A stretch of 49,866 nucleotides of DNA from Bacteroidales bacterium (GCA_028698995.1 JAQVVM010000033.1:1-49866); one strand, 5' to 3'. Counted from the stretch's first letter, positions 1 to 9,709 are shown. Notes: generated by a model from the sequence alone, not told the origin. Program-made: numbers and translations.

Positions 1-80
1 CCTATAATATCTCCTCGTTTATCTAACCGTTTGTCAGAAAATATTCCGTTAAAATTTGGTTTATGACTTACTCTATTCAT
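1..80 (-). CDS. IS4-like transposase, N-terminal fragment (runs off left edge)
   Basis: An ATG at 78-80 opens a minus-strand frame that stays open to the window edge, giving 26 residues. It contains FSDKRLDKR, which resembles the N-terminal DNA-binding region of IS4/Tn5-type transposases found in Bacteroidota. The start lies only 6 nt after the stop of the preceding beta-helix gene, as expected if an insertion sequence landed in or just behind that gene. The assignment rests on this short stretch only; terminal inverted repeats and the catalytic DDE residues would lie outside the window or cannot be recognised here. Confidence 0.5.
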   Translation of the reverse strand, partial: MNRVSHKPNFNGIFSDKRLDKRGDII

Positions 81-86
81 CTTTTT

Positions 87-1928
87 TTAATACAAAGCTA
101 ACAATATTTGTGTCCACACGGTAGCTGCATTACCCACAGGAGATGTCATACAATTAATGCTTGCATAAGCATACCAGCTTTCGTGTCCTATGGTCATATT
201 ATCATTTGTAATTGTTGTTGGGTCTTCATTAGCTGGCCCATATAGATTATCAAAAGCTGTAACACCTATGGTATCAGCTATGGAAACACCTGTAAGAGTA
301 TATGTAAGAACATTCCCCACATTGATGGAATTGGTAAAGGAATAGCCCGTAAAACCACCCCAGTAAATACGGTAACCCTTTAAATCTCCTTCCGGGTTTG
401 CATTCCATGTTAATTGTAATTGGTTACCACCAATGTTTGAAACTTGTACATTAAAAGGAGGTGATACAGGCGCTGTAGTATCAGGTGTTGTCAGATACAA
501 ACTATAATCTACTAAACTTTTGGTCTGATCATCAAAATAGTCATATATTACCGAATCTATATGGCTGGTATTTGTGGTGCCCCACCAGTTATGTTTTGCA
601 TCAAGATCAGCCTCTGTTTGGGGGTTTCCATTCCATAATTCAAAAGGTGCAGGATTAATAAAAATATTATTATAATTCATTACAGGTAAACTTGTTATAT
701 AAACATCACTTCTTTCCGGATCAAGAAAGTCATTATTCTTATTATCTACTAAAGTATTAAATTTAATCTCATTACTGTTGGCTGTATTGATGCAGGCATA
801 TTTATTTGCTGCATTTCTTATAAAATGATTATAATTTATTGTAGCATATCCATCTGCATATGGTCCTCCAATTCCACCATCATCACTTGTCGAAATATTA
901 TATGCAATAATATTGTTGTTAGTAGTCGCCGTAGAAGAATAAGCATCGCCAATACCACCTCCTTGAGAACCTGTATTATGTATAATATAATTATTAGATA
1001 TTGTTTCTCCATTGCATATTCCGCCTCCACTACCAACATGCCAAGTAGATGCTGTATTATATATTATAATATTATTTAAAATTGTTCCTCCATCTTAAAT
1101 TCCACCACCCCCTCCATTCGTCATATCAGTTGCTGAATTGTTTATTATAATATTATTATAAATTGTTCCTCCCCCTTTAATTCCACCACCTCCACCAAAA
1201 TTAAGGCCAGATGCTGAATTGTTTGATATTGTATTATTTGATATAGTGGTTGTACTCGAAGCATTAATACCACCACCAGTACCACTAGTTGCAATATTAT
1301 TTGATATGGTATTATGTGATATTATAACTGTACCTATACCTTCAACACAAATACCACCTCCACTACCAGTTACAATATTATGGGTAATATTAGAATATTT
1401 TATTTGTAGCTTGCTGGTAAGATTCCATGCATTAATACCTCTTGAACTATTATTTGAAATATTGCAATGATCAACAAAAGGGTGCGCTCCATCTAAACGC
1501 AAAGCACCATTATCAGTAACAGTAGCTCCTCCTGCATACTCGATAATACAATATTGCATTATACTTCCGCTTACATAATCTCCATTAACATCGTAAACAG
1601 CATCAGTGCTAACATCATCGAAATAGATATAGCCCCATGCGCCGGGTGTTAGAGTGGTGTTGGAGGTAAAAGTAATTTTTTGTGTAGGTGTGCCTACGGC
1701 TAAAAGCTTGCCTCTTATTTGTATAGATAAACCGGCATTAAATTTTACCTGCACACCGGGTTCAATGGTTAAGGTATTGCCGGGCATAAGTACAATATTT
1801 CCTGTAACTTGGTACGGGCTGTTAGCTAATGTCCATGTGGTGTTGGTGCTGATAGGCCCGCTAACATTGGTTGCATACACGCTTAGTATAGCCGTGATTA
1901 ACATTGTTGTAAAAATTAGTTTTTTCAT
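87..1928 (-). pseudogene. Secreted right-handed beta-helix / FN3 protein, interrupted by an in-frame TAA
   Basis: Reading from ATG 1926-1928 gives a signal peptide (MKKLIFTTMLITAILSVYA) and a parallel beta-helix rich in ISNN/NNIIIN and GGGI steps typical of surface repeat proteins. At 1095-1097 a TAA interrupts it. The same frame continues without any further stop through more beta-helix repeats (CNGETISNNYIIHN), a linker and a fibronectin type III domain (LQLTWNANPEGDLKGYRIYW) to the stop at 87. At the equivalent point of the preceding repeat the codon is AAA (GGIKGGGTI), so one A-to-T change explains the stop. No T9SS sorting domain follows the FN3 domain; the last residues (VWTQILLALY) abut the transposase start, so the 3' end may also be truncated. 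It could be a pseudogene, a sequencing error or a phase-variable allele. Confidence 0.75.
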
Positions 1929-2005
1929 TTTGATAAATTTTTATAATTTTGATTATGATATTTTTCGACTTTTAATGTTATCAATTATTTAAATGCCACT
2001 TAATT

Positions 2006-4057
2006 TTATTCCTTCACAAACCTCCTTACCACACGCCCCTCCTCACTTTCAATACTTAAAAAGTACATGCCTGGGGCAAGGGAAGATATATTGATTTCGG
2101 TTTTTTGTTGTTGCATGGGCTGTTGCAAAAGGAGTTGTCCTTGTATATTGTGTATTGAGATAGTTTTATTGTAGTTTAAGTCTGAGGTTTCGATGGTTAT
2201 TTGATTTTTGGCAGGGTTGGGATAGATAAAGGGATTATTAATGTTGGTGGCTTTTTCAATTCCTGTTATTTCAGATAATGGTCTTTTCCATACACCATTG
2301 CCAAAGGTGCCAGCATAAATAAAGCTACCACAGATTGTTAATGAATAAATTGTACAATCTGATGGTAAACCGTCACATACAGATATCCAGCTAGAACCAT
2401 TATCTGTTGATAAAAATACCCCCCCATACCATGTACCTGCAAAAATATTTGTTCCATTGACTAGTAACGAATTAATATATGGGAAAAATGACAAGCCCGA
2501 ATTAACTGCACCCCATGTATTTCCATTGTCTGAAGATAAAAATACACCACCGCCAAAGGTTGCTGCAAAAAGATAAGTCCCTTTTACGGCTAATGCCCTT
2601 ACGTCTTTGTTTGATAACCCTGTGTTAACATCATTCCAGTTAGCACCATTATTGTTAGATAAAAATAAACCATTATTAGTACCAACAAATGTATTTGATC
2701 CACTTATTACTAATGACCATATTACAGGACTAGTCAAACCATTATTTATTGCAATCCAATTGTTTCCAAAATTTGAAGATAGAAATAGCCCGCCACCCCA
2801 TGTCCCTGCAATGATATTAGTATCATTTGCTATTATAGCTCGAACATCAGTATTTGACAAACCATTGTTTTTAGGTATCCATGAGTCTCCATTGTTATTA
2901 GAAAGAAATATTCCATCCTGTGTTCCTGCAAATAAATTTTGGGTCAATAAAGTTAGTGATCTAATACTTGAATTGGATAAACCATTATTGATTTCATCCC
3001 AACTCATTCCATTATTATTGCTTAAAAACATATTGCCTCCAGTTCCAGCAAATATTTTGGAACCATTTACAGCAAATGATGTTACAATAGTAGCTGTCAA
3101 ACCATTGTTGACACTTGTCCAGTTATTTCCATTATTATTTGATAAATAAACACCCCTTCCGTCTGTACCCGCAAAAATTATAGAAGCCTTAACAACTATT
3201 GCATAAACAGGAATATTGTTTGGAAAACCGTTATTGACTTCATTCCAGTTATTTCCATTGTTTGTAGATAAATAAATAGCATTATTGGTGCCGGCAAAAA
3301 GGTACGAATTATTTGAAGATGCTATACAACGAATAATAGTATCATTCAAACCATTATTAACTGCTGTCCAGTTATACCCTTGGTTAGTCGATAAAAAAAT
3401 ACCACCACCCCATGTTCCTGCATAAATATTTGTATCAACAACTGCTAGAGAAGTAATATTATTATTCAACAGTCCATTATTCATAGCACTCCACGTACCG
3501 CCATTGTCAGATGATGAAAATATTCCACTAGAATATGTTCCGGCAAAAATAATTGAATCACAGATAGCAAATGACGTAATGCCCCAGCTTGAAATGCCGT
3601 TATTGACTGCTGTCCATGAATTTCCGTTATTTGTGGACAGATAAATACCATTAAAACCTGAACCTGTACCTGCAAAAATATTTGTTCCATTTATTGCTAA
3701 CGCTTTAATTTCATAATTGAAGGGGCTTGGAAGTCCATTATTAACAGGTGTCCAACTGGCTCCACTATTTGTGGATAAAAATATACCACCATCATAGGTG
3801 CCTGCGAAAATATTTGTTCCGCTTACAGCTATTGAGGTAATATTTTTATGAGTCAAGCCATTGTTAATTGCTGTCCAATTGGAACCATTGTCGGAAGATA
3901 CAAAAACACCAGCACGATAAGTTCCAATAAAAATATTTGTATCGCTCACAGCCATACAACTGATGCTGCCTCCATAAGGACCGTTGGTTTTTGTCCACTG
4001 AGCATTTGCAAAACATATCAAAAAGAGAAAGCTGAAAAATAATAAAAGTTTTTTCAT
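2006..4057 (-). CDS. T9SS-secreted BNR/YCF48-like beta-propeller repeat protein
   Basis: A 683-residue exported protein. It has a signal peptide (MKKLLLFFSFLFLICFANAQ), then 13 tandem repeats of roughly 43 residues built on GT.GGG(V/I)FLS(S/T)(N/D)NG..W..(V/I)NNGL. These resemble BNR/sortilin-type propeller blades. The C-terminal 85 residues form a T9SS type A sorting domain (IYPNPAKNQ, then ISSLAPGMYFLSI and a basic tail), predicting export through the type IX system and attachment to the cell surface. Ligand unknown; such proteins usually serve adhesion or binding. It follows the broken beta-helix gene's start by 77 nt on the same strand but has its own candidate promoter at 4149-4156. Confidence 0.88.
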   Translation of the reverse strand: MKKLLLFFSFLFLICFANAQWTKTNGPYGGSISCMAVSDTNIFIGTYRAGVFVSSDNGSNWTAINNGLTHKNITSIAVSGTNIFAGTYDGGIFLSTNSGASWTPVNNGLPSPFNYEIKALAINGTNIFAGTGSGFNGIYLSTNNGNSWTAVNNGISSWGITSFAICDSIIFAGTYSSGIFSSSDNGGTWSAMNNGLLNNNITSLAVVDTNIYAGTWGGGIFLSTNQGYNWTAVNNGLNDTIIRCIASSNNSYLFAGTNNAIYLSTNNGNNWNEVNNGFPNNIPVYAIVVKASIIFAGTDGRGVYLSNNNGNNWTSVNNGLTATIVTSFAVNGSKIFAGTGGNMFLSNNNGMSWDEINNGLSNSSIRSLTLLTQNLFAGTQDGIFLSNNNGDSWIPKNNGLSNTDVRAIIANDTNIIAGTWGGGLFLSSNFGNNWIAINNGLTSPVIWSLVISGSNTFVGTNNGLFLSNNNGANWNDVNTGLSNKDVRALAVKGTYLFAATFGGGVFLSSDNGNTWGAVNSGLSFFPYINSLLVNGTNIFAGTWYGGVFLSTDNGSSWISVCDGLPSDCTIYSLTICGSFIYAGTFGNGVWKRPLSEITGIEKATNINNPFIYPNPAKNQITIETSDLNYNKTISIHNIQGQLLLQQPMQQQKTEINISSLAPGMYFLSIESEEGRVVRRFVKE

Positions 4058-4148
4058 GTTTTTCTGATAACAAACTATAAATATATAATTAAAAAAAAAT
4101 TAAGCTAGAAGAGCCTTTTATTTATTTTAACTTTTGAATTACTTTCGA

Positions 4149-4156
4149 CAAATATA
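4149..4156 (-). promoter_or_regulatory. Candidate Bacteroidota -7 element for the BNR gene
   Basis: Reads TATATTTG on the minus strand, matching TAnnTTTG, about 92 nt before the start codon. No clear -33 TTG was found at the expected spacing. Confidence 0.4.
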
Positions 4157-4347
4157 AAATTCTTTTTATTGTAAATTGTAAATATTTTGTTAAAATTAAT
4201 TGATTTTTTTTGCTGTTTAGAATACAGATTTTCTTCATCTCGTTTCTCTGTTTTAGAAGAGAGTTGATTCGCTTACACCAAATTAATAAATGTACTATTC
4301 TTTGGCTTTTAATTCCCCAAACAGAAATTTTTTAAATTAATATTTAA

Positions 4348-4355
4348 TACTTTTG
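4348..4355 (+). promoter_or_regulatory. Candidate -7 element for the YigZ-family gene
   Basis: TACTTTTG matches TAnnTTTG and lies 17 nt before ATG 4373, giving a short leader. No clear -33 element. Confidence 0.45.
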
Positions 4356-4372
4356 CAGTATTAACTGAAGAG

Positions 4373-4984
4373 ATGTTTGAAGATACATACAAGACTATTA
4401 CAGGAAATTCTGAAGGGATTTTCAGAGACAGGGGAAGTAAATTTATTGCAAGAACATTTCCCGTAAATTCTGAAAAGGAAGTGAAAGAATGTCTTGAAGA
4501 AATGCGCAAAATGTACAGCGATGCCCGCCATCATTGTTATGCCTATATTTTAAATCCTGATAAATCTGCATACCGTGTCAATGATGATGGTGAACCATCA
4601 GGTACAGCCGGCAAACCAATTTATGGACAACTGCTTTCATTCGACCTTACAAATGTGCTTATTGTCGTTGTCCGTTATTTTGGTGGCACATTGCTGGGAG
4701 TTAGTGGCCTTATTAATGCTTACAGAACAGCAACACGTACTGCCTTAGAAAATGCAACCATTATTGAAAAAACAGTTAACGATGTTTACAAGCTAACTTA
4801 CGACTACTCTGTAACCAGTGATGTCATGCGTATTATCAAAGAGTTTGATGCACAATTTGTAGAACAGCAATTTGAAATGAAGTGCACTCTCACTTTTTCA
4901 ATACGAAAAAGCATGTCAAATTTAATTTTTGATGCGCTCAAACGAGTTCCGAACACCCAGATTGATTTTCTTAAAAGTAATTAA
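4373..4984 (+). CDS. yigZ: YigZ / IMPACT family protein
   Basis: A 203-residue cytoplasmic protein with the UPF0029/IMPACT N-terminal domain. It shows the family blocks DARHHCYAY, DDGEPSGTAG, VVVRYFGGTLLG and GLINAYR, followed by a ferredoxin-like C-terminal domain of about 65 residues. Length and domain order match bacterial YigZ, whose biochemical role is poorly defined (links to translation control and nucleotide or RNA binding have been proposed for the family). The ATG at 4373 is 17 nt behind a candidate -7 element. The alkaline phosphatase gene follows 23 nt later on the same strand, so cotranscription is possible although no functional link is known. Confidence 0.92.
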   Translation: MFEDTYKTITGNSEGIFRDRGSKFIARTFPVNSEKEVKECLEEMRKMYSDARHHCYAYILNPDKSAYRVNDDGEPSGTAGKPIYGQLLSFDLTNVLIVVVRYFGGTLLGVSGLINAYRTATRTALENATIIEKTVNDVYKLTYDYSVTSDVMRIIKEFDAQFVEQQFEMKCTLTFSIRKSMSNLIFDALKRVPNTQIDFLKSN

Positions 4985-5007
4985 ATTATTAATTTTAATA
5001 GCACATT

Positions 5008-6429
5008 ATGAATTTCTTTAAACCATCCATTAACATCAGGTTAATTATATTTTGTTTTTCTCTGATTGTAAGTGTCAGGAGCTTTTCTCAGTTCCAACCT
5101 CTTGGAGATGTGCAAGTTCCTAAAAATGTGATTGTTATGATAGCAGATGGGATGGGTTTTAACCATTTAAAAGCCACTTATTATTACCTTTATGGCACAG
5201 AAGATTCAAGTATTTTTAAGAAGAATAATTTTGTGTGTTTAGCTCAAGCTACCTATCCTGCTCAATTGAAAAGAGATGGTGATACTGTATGGGCTTCGGG
5301 ATACAATGTCAGGGAAGTAAATGCTAACCCCTCCAGATTTAGAAAAGGTTTTACCGATTCAGGAGCAGCAGGAACTGCATTGGCTACAGGTAGGAAAACA
5401 TATAATGGCTCCATTGGCATTGGTATTGATAACGACACACTTATTAATCTGACTGAGGCTGCTAAGAGTTTAAGGAAAATGACAGGCGTTATAAGCAGTG
5501 TTCCAATCAGCCACGCAACACCCGCTTCTTTTGTTACTCACAACAGTGAAAGGGATAATTATGAACAGATAGCCATTGATATGCTGCTTTATTCTAATCT
5601 TGATCTTATCATGGGTGCTGGTAATCCTGACTTTGATAAGAACGGACAGCTTGCCAATTCCAGTGCTAAATATATAGGTGGTAGTGACATCTGGAACCAG
5701 TTAAAAAGAACTCCTCCACCATCTGTCATTGACAATGCAGGTTCAAGGGTTGAATTGCTCGACAGGAATGGTTCTCCAAACCCATGGACGTTAATTCAGG
5801 ATAGCGCCGATTTTGCTGCTCTTTTGAACGAAAATCCACCTAGGCGGGTGTTGGGTATTCCTAAGGTATATAAAACATTGCAACAGGAAAGAAGTCTAAT
5901 GTTAAATAATAATTTACCTTTTCAAACACCATTTAATCCCAATTTGCCTACTCTTGATTTAATGGCCAGAGGTGCACTCAATGTCCTTTCTCAAAATCCT
6001 GAAGGTTTTTTTCTTATGATTGAAGGTGGTGCGGTAGATTGGGCCGCCCATGGAAATCAATCCGGCAGAATGATTGAAGAAATGAGCGATTTCCTTAACA
6101 CTGTAAAAAGCGTTATTTCGTGGGTTGAAACAGAAAGTAGCTGGGATGAAACATTATTGATTGTTACAGCCGATCATGAGACCGGTTTCCTTTTGGGTAA
6201 AGGTGGTGCTGATAAAAGAATGCCCATAGTCAACAATGGTAAAAGTATGCTGCCGCACATGAAATGGTATTCTTTTGACCACACAAACAATCTGGTACCT
6301 TTCTTCGCTAAAGGTGCTGTTGCTAGTTATTACAGACTTATGGCCGATGAAACAGATCCGGTTTATGGCCCTTTTATTCAGAATACAGAAATGTCACAAC
6401 TCATTTTTCTGTTATGGGGTAAACATTAA
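5008..6429 (+). CDS. Alkaline phosphatase (PhoA superfamily), exported
   Basis: A 473-residue phosphomonoesterase with an N-terminal signal (SLIVSVRSFSQ) and probable periplasmic location. The metal-binding Asp47 lies in IADGMG. The nucleophile is Ser118 in FTDSGAAGTALATG. Further landmarks are SVPISHATPASFVTHN, the zinc/magnesium-binding EGGAVDWAAHGN and VTADHETG. These residues match the E. coli PhoA-type active site, so hydrolysis of phosphate esters to release inorganic phosphate is expected. No Pho-box or T9SS domain is visible. The next gene is convergent (ends at 6477). Confidence 0.93.
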   Translation: MNFFKPSINIRLIIFCFSLIVSVRSFSQFQPLGDVQVPKNVIVMIADGMGFNHLKATYYYLYGTEDSSIFKKNNFVCLAQATYPAQLKRDGDTVWASGYNVREVNANPSRFRKGFTDSGAAGTALATGRKTYNGSIGIGIDNDTLINLTEAAKSLRKMTGVISSVPISHATPASFVTHNSERDNYEQIAIDMLLYSNLDLIMGAGNPDFDKNGQLANSSAKYIGGSDIWNQLKRTPPPSVIDNAGSRVELLDRNGSPNPWTLIQDSADFAALLNENPPRRVLGIPKVYKTLQQERSLMLNNNLPFQTPFNPNLPTLDLMARGALNVLSQNPEGFFLMIEGGAVDWAAHGNQSGRMIEEMSDFLNTVKSVISWVETESSWDETLLIVTADHETGFLLGKGGADKRMPIVNNGKSMLPHMKWYSFDHTNNLVPFFAKGAVASYYRLMADETDPVYGPFIQNTEMSQLIFLLWGKH

Positions 6430-6476
6430 GAAAACCTTCAAAAATTTTCTTACCCTAAAATAGGTTGACATTCATT

Positions 6477-9008
6477 TTATAAATTAACAACTAATCTCAC
6501 ATTCAGCATTCTCGGTGTAAGGTAGTTTGGAACTGCATATTGCCGGTTACTGACATCACTGACCCAGATGTACGATATGGTGTTGTTTATTTGCAGCAGG
6601 TTAAAAACTTCTGCTGTAAGCCAAATGCTTTTGAAAAACCTAAGGACATGTTTGTCCGGAAGAATTTTTTCTTCACTTTTCAACAGTACCGAAAAACCTA
6701 TATCAACCCTTCGGTAGGAAGGCATACGAAGGGTATGACGGTATTTGTCGGTTTTGGGAGGTCCAAAGGGGAGACCCGTCCCATATAACAGGCTTAGGTG
6801 CATTTTATAATTAGGGTTGCGGGGCAGATAATCCTGAAAGAAAAGGCTGAAATTAATCCTTTGATCAGAAGGACGTGGAATGTAACCGGGTTCATTTCTT
6901 AGACTGTCAACGGCAGTATTGTTGAGTGTATATCCAGGGACAATCAACTGCCCATCACTATTATAATAGTCATAATAGTAATCACCTATAATATCTTCCA
7001 TTGTTTGCAAAAAGGATAATCCTGCCCATGATTCTATACCATTTACAAACTCACCGTTTATTTTAAAATCAACTCCTGTTGCATAGCCTTTGGATATTTT
7101 ATCGGAATGATACCTGATTCTGACATTGTCAATTTCGTACGGTATCATGTTGTTAAGATGTTTGTAATATACCTCCGTGACAAATTTAAAAGGTCTATTC
7201 CATGCTTGGAAATTCCAATCACCGGCAAGCACAAAATGGATAGATTCCTGTGCTTTCACATTTTGGTTAATCAGTCCGTTGAAATCTCTTAATTCGCGGT
7301 AAAAAGGTGGTTGGTGATACATACCGGTTGAAAAGCGAAACATAATATCTTTCTCCCAGTTAGGGGCAATACTTACTGTAGCCCTTGGACTTACTAATAA
7401 CTGGCTGTTAAAGTCCCAGTAATTAGCTCTGATGCCGGCAGAAAGTGTGATTTTTGTGCTGTCAAAATAAAGTTGCCATGTGTTTTGTACGAAACCTGAC
7501 ATTCGGTTCGATTTAAGTGAAATAGTGGTTTGAATAAGTTCATTTAGCTCTAAATCATAATCCTCTTGCAGATTGGGTTGTGTATAACCAACAGAGTCTT
7601 CGGGATTGGGCATGGAATAACCAGCCGAATCAATAAGAGTCCATTCCTTGAGAATATCCTTAATGCTTTCATGCTGGTATTTAAAACCCCATTGCAGGTG
7701 CTTGTTTTCTTTGATCCTGCTTCCTTTCTGTTCGAGACTTATCACATCGGCAGTGAGATAGTTCCTTGAATGTTGCAGAAAAGTACCAACCCCTCTTTCA
7801 AATGCTTCATTGCCAAAATCATCTTTCCCGAAATCATTTTCAAGTTGATAGAGCCAGTACTGACCCATGATGTCAAAAGTTTCGCTTTCATTACTTCTGA
7901 AAGTTGAGAGTATATGCTTAATGCGTGTAAAGTTATTGGGTTTGTATTCGCTCGTGATAGCACCAAAATAGGTGTCAAACTTATCAACTTCCTGACCGTC
8001 AAAGTATATTTTTAGTTTCAGGGCTTCATTGATTGTTCCGAACTTTGTTTCCCTTGTGCTTGGAATAAATCTGTAGCTATTCTGAGCTATATTTGTAAAC
8101 AAACCAAATTCCCATTTGGGATTATAATCATACGTAACCAATGCCTGAAAATCAGAAAATGAGGGTTTGTAATCCCCCTTGCTTTCAAGGGATTTGAGAA
8201 GGTATTGATTAGATTTATGCCTGAATCCCATGATATAGGTTATTTTGCCGTAAGCTACACCCTCTAAGTGAGCGCTTCCTCCAAGCAAACTGCCGGAAAA
8301 TGAACCTGCAAAACCGCTTGGTTTTTTGTATTGTATATCAAGTACAGATGATAATTTATCACCATATCTGGCATCAAAACCACCTGCAGAAAACAATACC
8401 GAAGAAACCATATCCGAATTGATGAAACTTAAACCTTCCTGTTGACCAGAACGGATTAAAAGAGGACGGTATATTTCAATATCGTTTACATATATCAGGT
8501 TTTCATCGTAATTGCCACCCCTGACAGAATACTGGTAAGATAATTCGTTTGTGGAAGATACTCCCGGCAGTGTTTTAATTATTGATTCAATGCCACCACC
8601 AGGTGTAGGAATCACCACAGCTACCTTAGGGTTGATTCGGGTCAGATTCGTTTCTCGGTAAATCTCACTGATGACATCAAATCCGGGGAGTTGAGTGGTG
8701 GATTGAAAAAGCGTCATGTTGAGACTTTTACGCTCACCTTCGGTAAGGTTAAAATTTCTGGCTCTCATATCAAAGCCAACAAAAGAAAAAAGTACTGTTA
8801 TTTCTGTTTCAGCAGGAACTGTAAGCTCATAATAACCATTTCTATCAGTTGAAGTACCCCCTGCAATATTCGAAATGGCAATATTTACGAGTTCCAAAGG
8901 TCTTCTATCTTCATCTGTAACATAGCCGAAAATAACTGCTGATTTCTGAGCTGAAATTTTGCCGGTGAAAGCAATAAAAAGGATGATATATATAAGAATT
9001 TTTTTCAA
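6477..9008 (-). CDS. TonB-dependent outer-membrane receptor with carboxypeptidase-regulatory-like domain
   Basis: An 843-residue receptor. It has a signal peptide (IYIILFIAFTGKISAQ), then a CarboxypepD_reg-like Ig fold at about residues 25-110 (FGYVTDEDRRPLELVNIAI). A plug follows at about 125-240 (SVRGGNYDENLIYVNDIEIY, GGFDARYGDKLSSVLDI), then a 22-strand-type barrel ending in the aromatic-rich NVRLVVNL. Such receptors import siderophores, cobalamin or glycans with TonB energy. No SusD partner is adjacent, so the substrate cannot be told. The first codon appears to be TTG (9006-9008), because no ATG precedes the signal peptide. The gene starts 4 nt after the small upstream gene at 9013-9648, indicating coupled translation. 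Confidence 0.92.
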   Translation of the reverse strand: MKKILIYIILFIAFTGKISAQKSAVIFGYVTDEDRRPLELVNIAISNIAGGTSTDRNGYYELTVPAETEITVLFSFVGFDMRARNFNLTEGERKSLNMTLFQSTTQLPGFDVISEIYRETNLTRINPKVAVVIPTPGGGIESIIKTLPGVSSTNELSYQYSVRGGNYDENLIYVNDIEIYRPLLIRSGQQEGLSFINSDMVSSVLFSAGGFDARYGDKLSSVLDIQYKKPSGFAGSFSGSLLGGSAHLEGVAYGKITYIMGFRHKSNQYLLKSLESKGDYKPSFSDFQALVTYDYNPKWEFGLFTNIAQNSYRFIPSTRETKFGTINEALKLKIYFDGQEVDKFDTYFGAITSEYKPNNFTRIKHILSTFRSNESETFDIMGQYWLYQLENDFGKDDFGNEAFERGVGTFLQHSRNYLTADVISLEQKGSRIKENKHLQWGFKYQHESIKDILKEWTLIDSAGYSMPNPEDSVGYTQPNLQEDYDLELNELIQTTISLKSNRMSGFVQNTWQLYFDSTKITLSAGIRANYWDFNSQLLVSPRATVSIAPNWEKDIMFRFSTGMYHQPPFYRELRDFNGLINQNVKAQESIHFVLAGDWNFQAWNRPFKFVTEVYYKHLNNMIPYEIDNVRIRYHSDKISKGYATGVDFKINGEFVNGIESWAGLSFLQTMEDIIGDYYYDYYNSDGQLIVPGYTLNNTAVDSLRNEPGYIPRPSDQRINFSLFFQDYLPRNPNYKMHLSLLYGTGLPFGPPKTDKYRHTLRMPSYRRVDIGFSVLLKSEEKILPDKHVLRFFKSIWLTAEVFNLLQINNTISYIWVSDVSNRQYAVPNYLTPRMLNVRLVVNL

Positions 9009-9012
9009 CGAC

Positions 9013-9648
9013 TTAATTATTTCTAAATTTTCCTTCTTTCCAAGCTTTTATAAATTGTGCCCATGCAAATGGATTAAGCAGGTTGTTTGGAGGTAATTGT
9101 CCTGCATAGTAAAGCCTTGCAGTTTGCTGTGATATATAATTTCTGTAATTCATGCTGCCATCCATAGGCATGTATTCCATTCTTTCTCTCATTTCGAGGA
9201 AAGCAAGATTTTTCATGGCTCTTTCATAATCATCATCGGGGATTTCAATATTAAGGAAAGCAAATTTAAATTGTTCGGCTGTTGGCCAAGGATAAATTAC
9301 CGTTTCAACAAGCATAATGGTATCCGAAGTCATCATTTGAATTAAAGAGTACCTATTGTTTGTCAATGTATCTGGAATAACAAAGCTGGTTTGTTTAAAC
9401 CCCATCGCTGAGAAATCTATGGTGTCATTTTCTCTGGCAACAAAAGAAAAGAAACCAAAAAAATCTGTTGAAGTCCCTCTGTGTGAGTTTCTAATTGATA
9501 TGTTGGTAAAAGATACCGGTTTGAGACTGTCGCCTGTTACAACGACACCCGAAAATTGTACAAGTTGCCTGTCATTATTATCCTGAGCAGTTAGTCCTGT
9601 GTAAAGGCAAGAAATTAATAGAAAAATTGATAATATCCTGAGGTTCAT
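9013..9648 (-). CDS. Exported protein with carboxypeptidase-regulatory-like domain
   Basis: About 211 residues from ATG 9646-9648, chosen over an upstream TTG (9669) because it begins the signal peptide (NLRILSIFLLISCLYTGLTAQ) and has AGGA a few bases ahead. After the signal comes a CarboxypepD_reg-like fold (FSGVVVTGDSLKPVSFTNIS, GTSTDFFGFFSF). A C-terminal region of about 100 residues (ERAMKNLAFLEMRERMEYMP) recurs, as far as I recall, in small Bacteroidota proteins next to TonB receptors. It lies 4 nt upstream of the receptor and shares its regulatory-domain type, so the two probably act together in the envelope. Exact role unknown. Confidence 0.78.
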   Translation of the reverse strand: MNLRILSIFLLISCLYTGLTAQDNNDRQLVQFSGVVVTGDSLKPVSFTNISIRNSHRGTSTDFFGFFSFVARENDTIDFSAMGFKQTSFVIPDTLTNNRYSLIQMMTSDTIMLVETVIYPWPTAEQFKFAFLNIEIPDDDYERAMKNLAFLEMRERMEYMPMDGSMNYRNYISQQTARLYYAGQLPPNNLLNPFAWAQFIKAWKEGKFRNN

Positions 9649-9701
9649 TCTGTCCTGTAAAAGCTTCAAATTTGTCCCTTATAGTGTATTAAATAATTTG
9701 A

Positions 9702-9709
9702 CAAAGATA
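9702..9709 (-). promoter_or_regulatory. Candidate -7 element for the receptor operon
   Basis: TATCTTTG on the minus strand, matching TAnnTTTG, 53 nt before ATG 9648 and downstream of the rubrerythrin terminator, which separates the two transcription units. Confidence 0.45.

Larger units (their letters stand above)
4058..4372. other. Divergent intergenic region
   Basis: A very AT-rich 315-nt gap between the minus-strand BNR gene and the plus-strand YigZ gene. It holds one candidate -7 element for each direction (4149-4156 and 4348-4355). No RNA gene, hairpin terminator or further coding sequence is apparent. Confidence 0.6.

Noticed and set aside
825..1079. Plus-strand open frame opposite the beta-helix gene
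   Set aside because: Its Ser/Ile-rich composition mirrors the Asn/Gly repeat of the minus-strand gene; there is no independent support.
680..1097. Frameshift between the two halves of the beta-helix gene
   Set aside because: Both halves are in the same reading frame and the segment between them translates without a stop, so the only lesion is the TAA at 1095-1097.
5008..9648. Phosphate-scavenging locus (alkaline phosphatase plus TonB receptor)
   Set aside because: The genes are convergent, and no Pho-box, SusD or phosphate transporter links them.
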